Below the pieces are notes generated by a model that worked only from the letters and a program-made list of their open reading frames with translations, was not told the DNA's origin and made no database searches. DNA of 64,000 nucleotides, from positions 1,240,001 to 1,304,000 of the forward strand of contig NZ_SLYW01000001.1 of the NCBI RefSeq assembly GCF_004343585.1. The letters run 5' to 3'. Shown here piece after piece: positions 49,654 through 59,166 of the stretch; within the stretch, counting starts at the first letter, position 1, and the number at the start of each line of letters is the position of its first letter. A program made the position numbers and the translations under genes. This DNA comes from Neorhizobium sp. JUb45. GTDB taxonomy: Bacteria > Pseudomonadota > Alphaproteobacteria > Rhizobiales > Rhizobiaceae.

Positions 49654-50153
49654 TTTTGCGGCCTGAGCAACCCGGCGATGTGGCGGCAATCGCCGCCGTC
49701 ACTGCGGAGGCTTTCGCCGGTGCCCCTCACAGCGATGGCAGCGAGCCTGCCATCATCGACCGCCTGAGAGCTGCCGCTGCGCTGGCCGTGTCTCTGGTGG
49801 CGGTTGATGACGCTGCTGTCATTGGCCATATCGCCTTTTCACGAGTGCGTTTTTCCAGTGGTGAACCCGATTGGTATGCGCTCGGTCCCGTTTCGGTTCT
49901 GCCGAAACATCAAGGCCGGGGTGTCGGCGGTGATCTGATCCGTGATGGCTTGCAGGCGCTGAAGGCACGTGGCGCGGCCGGATGCGTGCTGCTTGGTGAG
50001 CCGGCTTACTACACGCGTTTCGGCTTCCTGAGCGGCGCTGGCCTCACCACTCCCGGTCTGCCTCCTGAATATTTGATGGCCTTGCCCTTGCGGGGGCAGG
50101 TGCCATCCGGCATTCTTTCCTTCCATGCCGCCTTTGGCGTCGACTCAGCATAA
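49650..50153 (+). CDS. GNAT-family N-acetyltransferase
   Basis: A 167-residue protein; GTG start overlaps the glmS stop (GTGA), so it is co-translated. Acetyl-CoA loop: GPVSVLPKHQGRGVGGDLIRDGL (Q-x-x-G-x-G). CVLLGEPAYYTRFGF is typical of the YhbS-like subgroup. Substrate unknown; the coupling to glmS is interesting but such acetyltransferases are found beside many genes. Confidence 0.9.
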   Translation: MILRPEQPGDVAAIAAVTAEAFAGAPHSDGSEPAIIDRLRAAAALAVSLVAVDDAAVIGHIAFSRVRFSSGEPDWYALGPVSVLPKHQGRGVGGDLIRDGLQALKARGAAGCVLLGEPAYYTRFGFLSGAGLTTPGLPPEYLMALPLRGQVPSGILSFHAAFGVDSA

Positions 50154-50165
50154 ATTCAGGTTTTT

Positions 50166-50864
50166 ATGACCGATCCCCTCGAAAAACTGTCGCTGGCCGG
50201 TCGGCTCAGAAATAATTTCCTCACAGGCCTGATCATCTGTGCTCCGCTGGCGATCACCATCTGGCTGACCTTCACCTTCATCGACTGGGCCGACAGCTGG
50301 GTAACGCCATACATCCCGCAGCGTTACGACCCACAATATTATTTCGACGTCACCATTCCAGGTACAGGTCTGCTGATCGCCGTCATCCTGATCACCATGA
50401 TCGGATTTCTCGGCAAGAACCTGATCGGCCGCACGATCGTCAACTTTGGCGAGTCGGTGCTGCATCGCATGCCGCTGGTGCGCACCCTCTACAAAAGCCT
50501 CAAGCAGATTTTCGAGACCGTGCTGAAGGAACAGTCGACATCCTTCAAGAAATGCGGGCTGATTGAATTTCCGAGCCCCGGCAGCTGGGCGCTGGTGTTC
50601 ATCGCCGGCGATGCGCAGGGCGAAATCGCTGCCAAGCTGAATGCGGATGGCGAGGAGATGGTGGGCGTGTTCCTGCCACCCACACCGGTTCCGACCGCCG
50701 GCTTTCTTATGTTCGTGCCAAAAAGCAAGATCGTCATGCTCGACATGACGCCGGAAGAGGGCGCGCGCCTGCTGATCTCCGGTGGCCTGATCGCACCGGA
50801 CTGGGCGCCAAAAACGGCGGAAGTGCCGGTTCTGGCAGCCCCTATCCCGCCCGCAAAAACCTGA
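50166..50864 (+). CDS. DUF502 family membrane protein
   Basis: A 232-residue protein with two membrane segments (about residues 19-40 and 66-88) and GLIICAPLAITIWLTFTFIDWAD, RIPLVRTLY-like HRMPLVRTLYKSLKQIFETVL and PTPVPTAGFLMFVPKSKIVMLDMTPEEGARLLISGG, the DUF502 pattern. The plant homologues (COV/LCV type) are membrane traffic proteins; the bacterial role is unknown. Tail-to-tail overlap with recG by 23 nt. Confidence 0.9.
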   Translation: MTDPLEKLSLAGRLRNNFLTGLIICAPLAITIWLTFTFIDWADSWVTPYIPQRYDPQYYFDVTIPGTGLLIAVILITMIGFLGKNLIGRTIVNFGESVLHRMPLVRTLYKSLKQIFETVLKEQSTSFKKCGLIEFPSPGSWALVFIAGDAQGEIAAKLNADGEEMVGVFLPPTPVPTAGFLMFVPKSKIVMLDMTPEEGARLLISGGLIAPDWAPKTAEVPVLAAPIPPAKT

Positions 50865-52947
50865 TCGCCTCGTCGCGGCGGTGCAGGTACAACAGCACAC
50901 GCATCGCCTCGCCGCGTTCGCTGGTGAGGTCCGGGTCTTTTTCCAACAGATAGCTCGCATCCTTGCGGGCGATTTCGAGAAGATCGGCATGCGCTTCGAG
51001 GCTGGCAAGCTTGAAACCGGGCGTGCCTGACTGGCGGGTGCCGAGCAGCTCGCCTTCGCCGCGCAGTTTCAGGTCTTCCTCGGCAATCAGAAACCCGTCC
51101 TCGCTGTCGCGCAGGATGGATAGACGAGCATGGCCGGTCTCGCTGAGCGGGCCCTTGTAAAGCAGAATGCAGGTGGAGGCATCGGCACCACGGCCGACGC
51201 GGCCGCGCAGCTGGTGCAGCTGGGCAAGACCGAAACGTTCGGCGTGTTCGATGACCATGATCGTTGCATCCGGCACATCGACGCCGACCTCGACCACGGT
51301 GGTGGCGACCAGAAGGCGGATTTCGCCACTTTTGAACGCCGCCATGACGGCATCCTTTTCCGCACCCGACATGCGGCCGTGCACGAGGCCGACATTTTTT
51401 TCGCCGAGTTCGCGGGCGAGGATGGCAAAGCGTTCTTCCGCAGACATCAGTTCCACCACATCGGATTCTTCCACCAGCGGGCAGATCCAGTACGCCTTCT
51501 TGCCTTCTGCAACGGCACTTCGCAGACGGCCGACAATGTCTCCCAGCCGTTCGGTCGGCACGGTCACGGTCTGGATCGGTTTGCGGCCTGCCGGTTTTTC
51601 CGTGAGTTTCGATACGTCCATGTCGCCAAAGGCGGCGAGCACCAGCGTGCGCGGAATTGGCGTTGCGGTCATCACCAACATATGCGGCGAGATGCCTTTC
51701 GACGTCAGCCGCAGGCGCTGGTGGACACCGAAACGATGCTGCTCATCCACCACCGCCAGCGCCAGGTTGTGGTAGCTGATCGTATCCTGAAACAGCGCAT
51801 GCGTGCCGATGATGATCTGCGCCTCGCCGGATGCAATGCGTTCGCTGATCGCCTCGCGTTCCTTGCCCTTGGTGCGACCTGTCAGGATATCGACGGTGAT
51901 ACCGGCGGCATCCGCCAGTTTCGCAATCGTCGCAAAATGCTGGCGGGCAAGAATTTCGGTCGGTGCCATCAGCACCGCCTGACCGCCACTTTCGACGGCT
52001 GCCGCCATGGAGAGGAGCGCCACCAGCGTTTTGCCGGCACCGACATCGCCCTGCAACAGCCGCAGCATGCGGTCTTCGCCGGCCATATCCTTCAAGATGT
52101 CCTCGACGGCGCGTTTCTGGCTGGCGGTCATCGAAAAGGGCAGCGCGGCGATGATCTTTGCGGCGATATCGCCTTTTACCCGGATCGGCGTGCCCGGCAC
52201 CTTTCGGATCTTCTGCCGGACCAGCGCCAGCGACACCTGACCGGCGAGAAATTCGTCATAGGCTAGACGACGACGCGCCGGTGCCTGCGGGTCAATATCG
52301 GCGGCATCACGCGGGTCGTGCAGATCTCGAAACGCATCCGAAACGGATGGAAAGGACTGACGCTGCGTGAGGTTGAGGTCGATCCATTCGGCAAGCTCTG
52401 GCAGGCGCGCGACGGCGTGTTCGATCGCCTTGCGCAGCGTTTTCGGCGACAGACCGGCGGTGAGCGGATAGACCGGCTCGACCAGCGGCAGATTTTCCGC
52501 CTCCGAAACCTTTACCATGAAATCCGGGTGGATCATCGAGGCGCGGCCGTTGAACCAGTCGACCTTGCCGCTGACCATCACCTGTTCGTCGATGGGCAGC
52601 GTCTTTTCCAGCCAGTTCCCCTTGGCGCGGAAAAAGGTCAGCGCCAGTTCGCCGGTCTCGTCATGGAGAAACACGCGATAGGGCTGGTTGGTGCGCGCCG
52701 GTGGCGGCATGTGTCGATCGACACGGCCTTCGATGGTGACGATGGTGCCCTGCGGCGCCAGCGCGATGCCCGGCCGGTTGCGGCGATCGATCAGCGAAAA
52801 CGGCGCATGGAAGAGCAGATCGACCACACGGCAGTCGTCGGCATCCTCCCGACCGGTGACCTTGGCGATCATGTCGGCAAGTTTTGGTCCGACGCCGGCA
52901 AGCGCGGAAACAGGCGAAAATAGCGGATCAAGCACGGCGGGTCGCAT
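50842..52947 (-). CDS. recG: ATP-dependent DNA helicase RecG
   Basis: A 701-residue protein of normal length that rescues stalled forks by branch migration. N-terminal wedge/OB part (IVTIEGRVDRHMPPPARTNQPYRV), helicase motif I LQGDVGAGKTLVAL, motif II VVDEQHRFGVHQR, motif III TATPIPRT, motif VI QLRGRVGRGADAS. DEQH box as expected. Convergent with the DUF502 gene. Confidence 0.96.
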   Translation of the reverse strand: MRPAVLDPLFSPVSALAGVGPKLADMIAKVTGREDADDCRVVDLLFHAPFSLIDRRNRPGIALAPQGTIVTIEGRVDRHMPPPARTNQPYRVFLHDETGELALTFFRAKGNWLEKTLPIDEQVMVSGKVDWFNGRASMIHPDFMVKVSEAENLPLVEPVYPLTAGLSPKTLRKAIEHAVARLPELAEWIDLNLTQRQSFPSVSDAFRDLHDPRDAADIDPQAPARRRLAYDEFLAGQVSLALVRQKIRKVPGTPIRVKGDIAAKIIAALPFSMTASQKRAVEDILKDMAGEDRMLRLLQGDVGAGKTLVALLSMAAAVESGGQAVLMAPTEILARQHFATIAKLADAAGITVDILTGRTKGKEREAISERIASGEAQIIIGTHALFQDTISYHNLALAVVDEQHRFGVHQRLRLTSKGISPHMLVMTATPIPRTLVLAAFGDMDVSKLTEKPAGRKPIQTVTVPTERLGDIVGRLRSAVAEGKKAYWICPLVEESDVVELMSAEERFAILARELGEKNVGLVHGRMSGAEKDAVMAAFKSGEIRLLVATTVVEVGVDVPDATIMVIEHAERFGLAQLHQLRGRVGRGADASTCILLYKGPLSETGHARLSILRDSEDGFLIAEEDLKLRGEGELLGTRQSGTPGFKLASLEAHADLLEIARKDASYLLEKDPDLTSERGEAMRVLLYLHRRDEAIRFLRAG

Positions 52948-53062
52948 GCCTTGTTACATGCGACGGAGAGGCCGAATTGGCAATGGGCCGAAATGCTTTA
53001 TCGATGCATTTCAACGCCGCGATGGCGTGGCTGCGTTTGTTCAGATGTGAAACGCGCGCCCC

Positions 53063-54073
53063 TTACAGATGCACGCCGAGAAAATCGCGGACATCGCGTT
53101 CGATATCGACATGGATTTTGACCCGATCGACCGTTGGGGCATCTTCGCAGATAAGGGCGGCTTCTGCGCGCACCACTTCCGGGCAGGGATCGATGAAGAC
53201 GAAATGGGCGCCTTCAACGACCGTTTCCTGCGGTCTCTTTGGCAGATTTCGGACCAATTCCAGCGCGTTGGGCGCGGCACGAAGGTAGGAATCGTCCTGT
53301 GGCCGCATCATCAGGATGGGCATTGTCAGCGCAGCAAGACCCGCCTGATCGAACAGCATGCCGAGGGGATCCATCAGAACGACTGCCTTGAGGCGAATAT
53401 TCGTTTGGGGCAGGGCAGCGTCGTTTCTTGCTGCCGGCTGGGGAGGTCTGTCCCGCGCCTGTCCGCACGATCCGATGTCACTGCGCCCCTCGGTGGCGCA
53501 ATAGGCGATGGCCTGCTGGAAATTCGGGTGGGCGCCAGCCAGAACGAGGGCTGTATATCCACCCGCGGAATAACCGATCATGCCGATCCGTTCCGCGTCG
53601 ATAAACGGCGCAAAACGGGCATTCTGCAGGAACGCTTCCAATGCCGCCGTCGCCTGGCGCGGCCGAAGCGAAAGAACTTTTGGCTTATCTGCAAGACGCG
53701 GATGGCCGGCGGCGTCACCCACATGCAAAGGCGCGACGACAATATATCCCGCGCGGGCCAGCATGGCGGCAAGGTTGCGATGTGAAAGAGGCGTGCCGCC
53801 GCTGCCATGCGAAAACAGCACCACCGGAAAACGACGATCCTTTACCGGTGCAGCACCACGCGTCGCCGAAATCGTGAACGGGCCGGCCTGCCATGGTTCT
53901 TCCGCGACGGATGTCGGATACCAGATAAACATGTCGAATGCGCCCTCTGCCGTCTCCACCGGCAGTCGGGAAAAACCGGCGGCATAGGATGGCTGCCCGG
54001 ACAGGTTTTGTGCGCCACACACGGACGCGAGGAACAGCAAAGGCAGCGCAACAAGAATGGCGAAACGCCGCAT
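53063..54073 (-). CDS. Exported alpha/beta hydrolase (PAF-acetylhydrolase/dienelactone-like)
   Basis: A 336-residue protein with SD gggaggt. Signal peptide MRRFAILVALPLLFLASVCGAQ; ATG 54073 is chosen so that it starts the protein. Oxyanion region VVLFSHGSGGTPLSH, nucleophile Ser in IGMIGYSAGGYTAL, acid in MRPQDDS and His in VEGAHFVF give the full triad. Substrate unknown. It sits between recG and sdhE-mfd, a place often without a gene in relatives, so it may be a local insertion. Confidence 0.88.
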   Translation of the reverse strand: MRRFAILVALPLLFLASVCGAQNLSGQPSYAAGFSRLPVETAEGAFDMFIWYPTSVAEEPWQAGPFTISATRGAAPVKDRRFPVVLFSHGSGGTPLSHRNLAAMLARAGYIVVAPLHVGDAAGHPRLADKPKVLSLRPRQATAALEAFLQNARFAPFIDAERIGMIGYSAGGYTALVLAGAHPNFQQAIAYCATEGRSDIGSCGQARDRPPQPAARNDAALPQTNIRLKAVVLMDPLGMLFDQAGLAALTMPILMMRPQDDSYLRAAPNALELVRNLPKRPQETVVEGAHFVFIDPCPEVVRAEAALICEDAPTVDRVKIHVDIERDVRDFLGVHL

Positions 54074-54293
54074 GAATACCTCCCAGAAGATGACAGAGAA
54101 ACACATTAATATGATTATTTGTCACAAATAGAATGCCGCTTTGCAACTTTGAATGCGCGATAAACTCCATCCAAGGGCGCGGATTTGGCGAGGCCGCGTC
54201 AGAAGCGCCATCATTCGGCAGGTTTTGCCGAAAAACCGGTTTCCACCGCTCCAAGGCTTGCTCTATAGAGGGCACGCAACAAAGGTTTCGGAC

Positions 54294-54623
54294 ATGACTG
54301 GACTGACGCGCACCAGCGCAGACCTCGACCCGCGCCGCAGGCGCATCCTCTATCGCTGCTGGCATCGCGGTATCCGCGAGATGGATCTCGTCTTCGGGCA
54401 GTTCGCTGAAGAGCAGATTTCCGCGCTGACGGACGAAGAACTCGACGCATTCGAGATCATCATGACCGAGGAAGATGCGGACCTGAACAGCTGGATCACA
54501 GGCGCCGTTCCGGTTCCGGAACGATATCGCACGCCGCTCTTCGAACGTCTTGCCTCCTATCGTCCGGATTTCGATCTGGTGACCCGCGAAAGCCTGAATG
54601 CAAAGGGTGATGCCTTCCGATGA
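54294..54623 (+). CDS. sdhE: FAD assembly factor SdhE
   Basis: A 109-residue protein that attaches FAD to succinate dehydrogenase. ATG 54294 is chosen; an in-frame ATG at 54153 would add 47 unlikely residues. Family motif RILYRCWHRGIREMDLVFGQF (the RGxxE core) and EELDAFEIIMTEEDADLNSWI are present. Overlaps the mfd start by 4 nt, the usual order in Alphaproteobacteria. Confidence 0.93.
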   Translation: MTGLTRTSADLDPRRRRILYRCWHRGIREMDLVFGQFAEEQISALTDEELDAFEIIMTEEDADLNSWITGAVPVPERYRTPLFERLASYRPDFDLVTRESLNAKGDAFR

Positions 54624-57600
54624 TTTCCGGTTTCGATGCGAAGAAGATTGCCGCCGGTTCGACGCCGCTGATCATTGGCAATGTGCCGACCGGTATCGAG
54701 CCGCTGCTGCTGGCCGAAATGGCGCGCGCCGGTCAGCCGGTCGCCTATGTGATCTCCGACGGCCAGCGCATGGCCGATCTGGAACAAATGCTGGGTTTCG
54801 TCGCGCCGGAAATTCCGGTCCTGACGCTGCCTGCCTGGGACTGTCTGCCTTATGACCGCGTGTCGCCGAGCGCCGATACGTCGGCGCGTCGTCTGGCGGC
54901 CCTTTCCGGCCTGATCGCGCATGCAAAAAAGCAGCATCCGGCTATCGTCCTCGTCACCGTCAATGCGATGATGCAGAAGATCGCGCCGGCGGATGTGATC
55001 GAAAGCCTCGCCTTTTCGGCAAAACCCGGCAACCAGATCCGCATGGACGACATTGCCGCCCGCCTTGAGCGCAATGGTTTCGACCGTGTGTCGACCGTGC
55101 GCGAAGTCGGCGAGTTTGCGGTGCGCGGCGGTATTCTCGACGTTTTTGTTCCGGGTACGGAAGAGCCGGTGCGCCTCGACTTCTTTGGCGACACGCTGGA
55201 AACGATCCGCAGTTTTGATCCGGCCAGCCAGCGCACGACGGGACAGGAGCGTTCGCTCGATCTCAACCCGATGAGCGAAGTGACGCTGACGCCCGATACG
55301 ATCAGCCGCTTCCGCAAGAACTACCTGTCGCTGTTCGGCGCAGCCAACCGGGACGATGCGCTCTATCAGGCCGTCTCCGAAGGCCGGCGATATGCGGGCA
55401 TGGAACACTGGCTGCCGCTGTTCTACGACCGTCTGGAAACCGCATTCGATTATCTGCGGGGTTTTCGTATCGTCACCGACCATACGGCACGGGAAGCTGC
55501 GGCCGAACGCTCCAAGCTGGTGATCGATTATTTTGAGGCGCGGCGCGACAGCGGCATTCAGGGCAAAGGCAAGGGGGCGGCCATGCAGGCCGCACCCTAC
55601 AAACCCGTTTCGCCGGGGCAGCTTTATCTTGACGGCAAAAGCTTTGCGGCAGGTCTCGACGAGGCCGGTGCGATCCGCCTGACGCCGTTCAACGAGATGG
55701 ATTCCGAAGGCCGCAAGGTTCTTTCGCTCGACGCCCATGCCGGTCCGCGCTGGGCAAAAACCCAGGCCGAGACGCAATCGGAAACGCCGGAACGCGACGC
55801 CGATAGCGAGGCTGGGCGCGTCAACGTTTTCGATCTGGTCGTCAAGCATATCGCCGACAAGCGCGCCGAAGGCGACAAGGTGCTGATTACCGGCTGGTCT
55901 GCCGGTTCGCTCGACCGCCTGTTGCAGGTGTTGGACGAGCGTGGCCTGAAGCGTATTCGCCAGATCGAAAAGCTCGACGATCTCAAGAAGCTGGAGAAAG
56001 GCGAGGCGGCTGCGGCCGTGATGAGCCTCGAAGCGGGTTTCGAGACGGGCGATCTCGTCGTCATCGGCGAGCAGGATATTCTGGGCGACCGCATGGTGCG
56101 CCGTGGCAAGCGCCGCAAGCGTGGAGCGGAGTTCCTCACCGAAGTGGCTGGCCTCGATGAAGGTTCGCTGGTCGTGCATGCCGAGCATGGTATCGGCCGG
56201 TTCGTCGGGCTTGTGACGATCGAGGCGGCAGGTGCGCCGCGCGCTTGCCTTGAACTGCATTATGCCGATGCGGCAAAACTGTTCCTGCCGGTGGAAAACA
56301 TCGACATCCTGTCACGCTACGGTTCGGATGCGGCGGAAGCGCAGCTCGACAAGCTCGGCGGCGGCGCATGGCAGGCCCGCAAGGCCAAGCTGAAAAAGCG
56401 CCTGCTCGACATGGCCGATGCGCTGATCCGCATCGCCGCCACCCGCATCACGCGGCGTGCGCCGGTTCTGGCGACGCCGGAAGGACTGTATGACGAATTT
56501 GCCGCGCGTTTTCCTTATGACGAGACCGAGGATCAGGCCGGCGCCATCGATTCCGTGCGCGAGGATCTCGCCGCCGGTCGGCCGATGGATCGCCTCGTCT
56601 GCGGTGACGTCGGTTTCGGCAAGACCGAAGTGGCGCTGCGCGCCGCCTTCTTCGCTGCAATGAATGGTGCGCAGGTGGCGGTCGTGGTGCCGACCACGCT
56701 GCTCGCCCGCCAGCATTACCGCACCTTTACCGAACGTTTCCGTGGTCTGCCGATCAAGCTGGCGCAGGCGTCGCGTCTCGTGACGGCCAAGGAGCTGGCA
56801 CAGACCAAGAAGGATGTTGCCGACGGCAAGGTCGATATCGTCGTCGGCACGCATGCGCTGCTGGGCACCGGCATCCAGTTCGCCAATCTGGCGCTTCTCA
56901 TTATCGATGAGGAGCAGCATTTTGGCGTCAAACACAAGGAACGTCTGAAGGAGCTGAAGAGCGACGTGCATGTGCTGACGCTGTCGGCAACGCCGATCCC
57001 GCGCACGCTTCAGCTTGCCATGACCGGTGTGCGCGAACTGTCACTGATCACCACGCCGCCGGTGGACCGCATGGCGGTCAGAACCTTCATCTCGCCCTTC
57101 GACCCGCTGGTCATCCGCGAAACCTTGATGCGCGAGCATTATCGTGGGGGGCAGAGTTTCTATGTCTGCCCGCGTCTGGCCGACCTGCCGGAAATCGAAG
57201 CGTTTTTGCGCTCCGACGTGCCGGAACTCAAGGTGGCGGTTGCCCATGGCCAGATGGCGGCCGGTGATCTCGAAGACATCATGAATGCCTTCTACGACGG
57301 CAAATATGATGTGCTTCTGTCGACCACGATCGTCGAATCCGGCCTGGATGTACCGACCGCCAACACGCTGATCGTGCATCGGGCCGACATGTTCGGTCTC
57401 GCCCAGCTTTACCAGCTGCGTGGCCGTGTCGGTCGCTCCAAGGTGCGCGCATTCGCGCTGTTCACGCTACCGGTCAACAAGCAGCTCACCACGATGGCCG
57501 AACGTCGTCTCAAGGTTCTGCAGTCGCTCGACACGCTTGGCGCCGGTTTCCAGCTGGCGAGCCACGATCTCGATATTCGCGGCGCCGGCAATCTGCTCGG

Positions 57601-58159
57601 CGAGGAACAGTCGGGTCATATCAAGGAAGTCGGTTTCGAGCTTTACCAGCAGATGCTGGAGGAGGCTGTGGCCGAAGTGAAGGGTGACGACGAGATCACC
57701 GATACCGGCTGGTCGCCGCAGATTTCCGTCGGCATCACCGTGATGATCCCGGAAGATTATGTGCCCGACCTGCATCTGCGCATGGGCCTCTATCGCCGCC
57801 TCGGCGAACTGACGGAGCTTGCCGAAATCGACGGTTTCGGCGCCGAAATGGTCGATCGTTTCGGGCCTATGCCGAAGGAGGTGCAGAACCTCCTCAAGGT
57901 CGTTTACATCAAGTCGCTGTGCCGCAAGGCCAATGTCGAAAAGGTGGATGCCGGGCCGAAGGGCATCGTGCTGCAGTTCCGCGACAAGCAGTTCCCGAAC
58001 CCGGCCAATCTCGTCGGTTTCATCGCCAAGCAGGGCACGATGGCCAAGATCCGGCCGGACCACAGCGTGTTCCTGACCCGCGACCTGCCCACGCCGGAAA
58101 AACGGCTGGTGACCGCTGCCCAGGTGATGGGCCAGATGGCCGAACTGGCCAAGGCATAA
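54620..58159 (+). CDS. mfd: Transcription-repair coupling factor Mfd
   Basis: A 1179-residue protein, full length. It removes stalled RNA polymerase and recruits UvrA. UvrB-like N-terminal part (PVLTLPAWDCLPYDRVSPSAD, RGGILDVFVPG), RNA-polymerase-binding part (EHGIGRFVGL), helicase motif I CGDVGFGKTEVALRAAF, motif II IIDEEQHFGVKHKE, and motif VI YQLRGRVGRS. Coupled to sdhE by ATGA overlap and ended by a terminator. Confidence 0.96.
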   Translation: MISGFDAKKIAAGSTPLIIGNVPTGIEPLLLAEMARAGQPVAYVISDGQRMADLEQMLGFVAPEIPVLTLPAWDCLPYDRVSPSADTSARRLAALSGLIAHAKKQHPAIVLVTVNAMMQKIAPADVIESLAFSAKPGNQIRMDDIAARLERNGFDRVSTVREVGEFAVRGGILDVFVPGTEEPVRLDFFGDTLETIRSFDPASQRTTGQERSLDLNPMSEVTLTPDTISRFRKNYLSLFGAANRDDALYQAVSEGRRYAGMEHWLPLFYDRLETAFDYLRGFRIVTDHTAREAAAERSKLVIDYFEARRDSGIQGKGKGAAMQAAPYKPVSPGQLYLDGKSFAAGLDEAGAIRLTPFNEMDSEGRKVLSLDAHAGPRWAKTQAETQSETPERDADSEAGRVNVFDLVVKHIADKRAEGDKVLITGWSAGSLDRLLQVLDERGLKRIRQIEKLDDLKKLEKGEAAAAVMSLEAGFETGDLVVIGEQDILGDRMVRRGKRRKRGAEFLTEVAGLDEGSLVVHAEHGIGRFVGLVTIEAAGAPRACLELHYADAAKLFLPVENIDILSRYGSDAAEAQLDKLGGGAWQARKAKLKKRLLDMADALIRIAATRITRRAPVLATPEGLYDEFAARFPYDETEDQAGAIDSVREDLAAGRPMDRLVCGDVGFGKTEVALRAAFFAAMNGAQVAVVVPTTLLARQHYRTFTERFRGLPIKLAQASRLVTAKELAQTKKDVADGKVDIVVGTHALLGTGIQFANLALLIIDEEQHFGVKHKERLKELKSDVHVLTLSATPIPRTLQLAMTGVRELSLITTPPVDRMAVRTFISPFDPLVIRETLMREHYRGGQSFYVCPRLADLPEIEAFLRSDVPELKVAVAHGQMAAGDLEDIMNAFYDGKYDVLLSTTIVESGLDVPTANTLIVHRADMFGLAQLYQLRGRVGRSKVRAFALFTLPVNKQLTTMAERRLKVLQSLDTLGAGFQLASHDLDIRGAGNLLGEEQSGHIKEVGFELYQQMLEEAVAEVKGDDEITDTGWSPQISVGITVMIPEDYVPDLHLRMGLYRRLGELTELAEIDGFGAEMVDRFGPMPKEVQNLLKVVYIKSLCRKANVEKVDAGPKGIVLQFRDKQFPNPANLVGFIAKQGTMAKIRPDHSVFLTRDLPTPEKRLVTAAQVMGQMAELAKA

Positions 58160-58194
58160 AAAATCCCCGGGTTTGTCGCCCGGGGATTTTTCGT
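58159..58194. terminator. Bidirectional terminator after mfd
   Basis: aaaatccccggg tttgtcg cccggggattttt, 12-bp stem with A-run before and T-run after, lying between convergent mfd and the EamA gene, so usable from both sides. Confidence 0.85.
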
Positions 58195-58211
58195 TTCAGC
58201 TGTGTTTCGAT

Positions 58212-59162
58212 TTATTTCTGCTCGGTCGGTTCTTCCGGCGAAACCATCGCGGCGGCCTGCGCATCCGTGCCGATCGATGGCGGCAGCGGCGTGCCACGCA
58301 CGCGTTCGCGCACCAGCGTCAGCAGGCCGGAGCCGACGATCAACAGAATGCCTATCATCATCGGCAGGTCGATATGATCGCCGAAGACAAGATAACCGAA
58401 CAGTACCGCCCAGAGCATCTGGCTGTATTGCGTCGGGCCGATCAGTGTGGCGGGGGCATAGGCGGCCGCATACATCAACAGGATGGCGGCGATGGCGGCA
58501 AAACCGCCGTATCCGGCAAGCCAGACCCATTGCATGGCCGTGGGCACCTGGAAACCGGGAATGGCCAGCGCGCCGCAGACGACCAGCGTGCCGAGAACGC
58601 CGGCGCCATAAAGCGAAATATTCTTCTCCGACGGTCCCATAGCGCGAAAGATGACGATCGAGATGGCGCCGCTCAAACCGCCGAACACGGCGCCGAGATG
58701 GCCGATCGAAAGCTCGCGAAAGCCCGGTCGCAGCACGATCATCACTCCGACGAAACCAATGATGACGGCGCCCCAGCGGCGAAATCCGACCTGTTCCTTG
58801 AGGAAAACCACCGACATGATGGTGACGAAGGACGGCAGCAGAAAGATCAGCGCAAAGGCCTCCGCCATCGACAGATGGGTGAAGGCGGTGACGCTGCCGA
58901 TCGTGCCGCCGGCCTGGGCTGCAAAACGCAGGATCCACAGCGGTCGGTTGGTGGTGGCAAACACATCGGTCCAGCGGTCGCCCGGCTTCATGATGAAGGG
59001 CAGGGCCATGGCACCGAAAATGGCACCGAGGAACGAGGCCTGATAGGGGCTGAGCGTACCTTCCAGCAATTTGACGCTGGCGTCGCTGAATGCATAGGCG
59101 GCAAAGGAGGCGAAGGCGATCAGGACGCCCTTGAGAGCATGGTCTTTCGAAACAGTGGTCAT
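58212..59162 (-). CDS. EamA/DMT-family transporter
   Basis: A 316-residue membrane protein with ten hydrophobic segments in two repeat halves, the normal DMT layout. FASFAAYAFSDASVKLLEGTLSPYQASFLGAIFG, the EALALIFLLPSFVTIMSVVFLKE-like block with SMAEAFALIFLLPSF, and FGDHIDLPMMIGILLIVGSGLLTL are typical of EamA exporters. Substrate unknown. Ends in an acidic/Thr-rich tail. Four nt after the FrnE-like gene's stop, so probably co-transcribed. Confidence 0.9.
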   Translation of the reverse strand: MTTVSKDHALKGVLIAFASFAAYAFSDASVKLLEGTLSPYQASFLGAIFGAMALPFIMKPGDRWTDVFATTNRPLWILRFAAQAGGTIGSVTAFTHLSMAEAFALIFLLPSFVTIMSVVFLKEQVGFRRWGAVIIGFVGVMIVLRPGFRELSIGHLGAVFGGLSGAISIVIFRAMGPSEKNISLYGAGVLGTLVVCGALAIPGFQVPTAMQWVWLAGYGGFAAIAAILLMYAAAYAPATLIGPTQYSQMLWAVLFGYLVFGDHIDLPMMIGILLIVGSGLLTLVRERVRGTPLPPSIGTDAQAAAMVSPEEPTEQK

Positions 59163-59166
59163 GGTC

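Noticed and set aside
47785..49689. 634-codon open frame on the minus strand
   Set aside because: It lies wholly opposite glmS, which is certain by domain content. Its protein is Arg/His/Asp-rich without motifs, as expected for the complement of a GC-rich gene.
51130..52266. 378-codon plus-strand frame
   Set aside because: Shadow of recG, rich in His/Gln/Arg and without a start signal.
54557..56260. 567-codon minus-strand frame
   Set aside because: Shadow of mfd; the mfd frame carries all expected domains.
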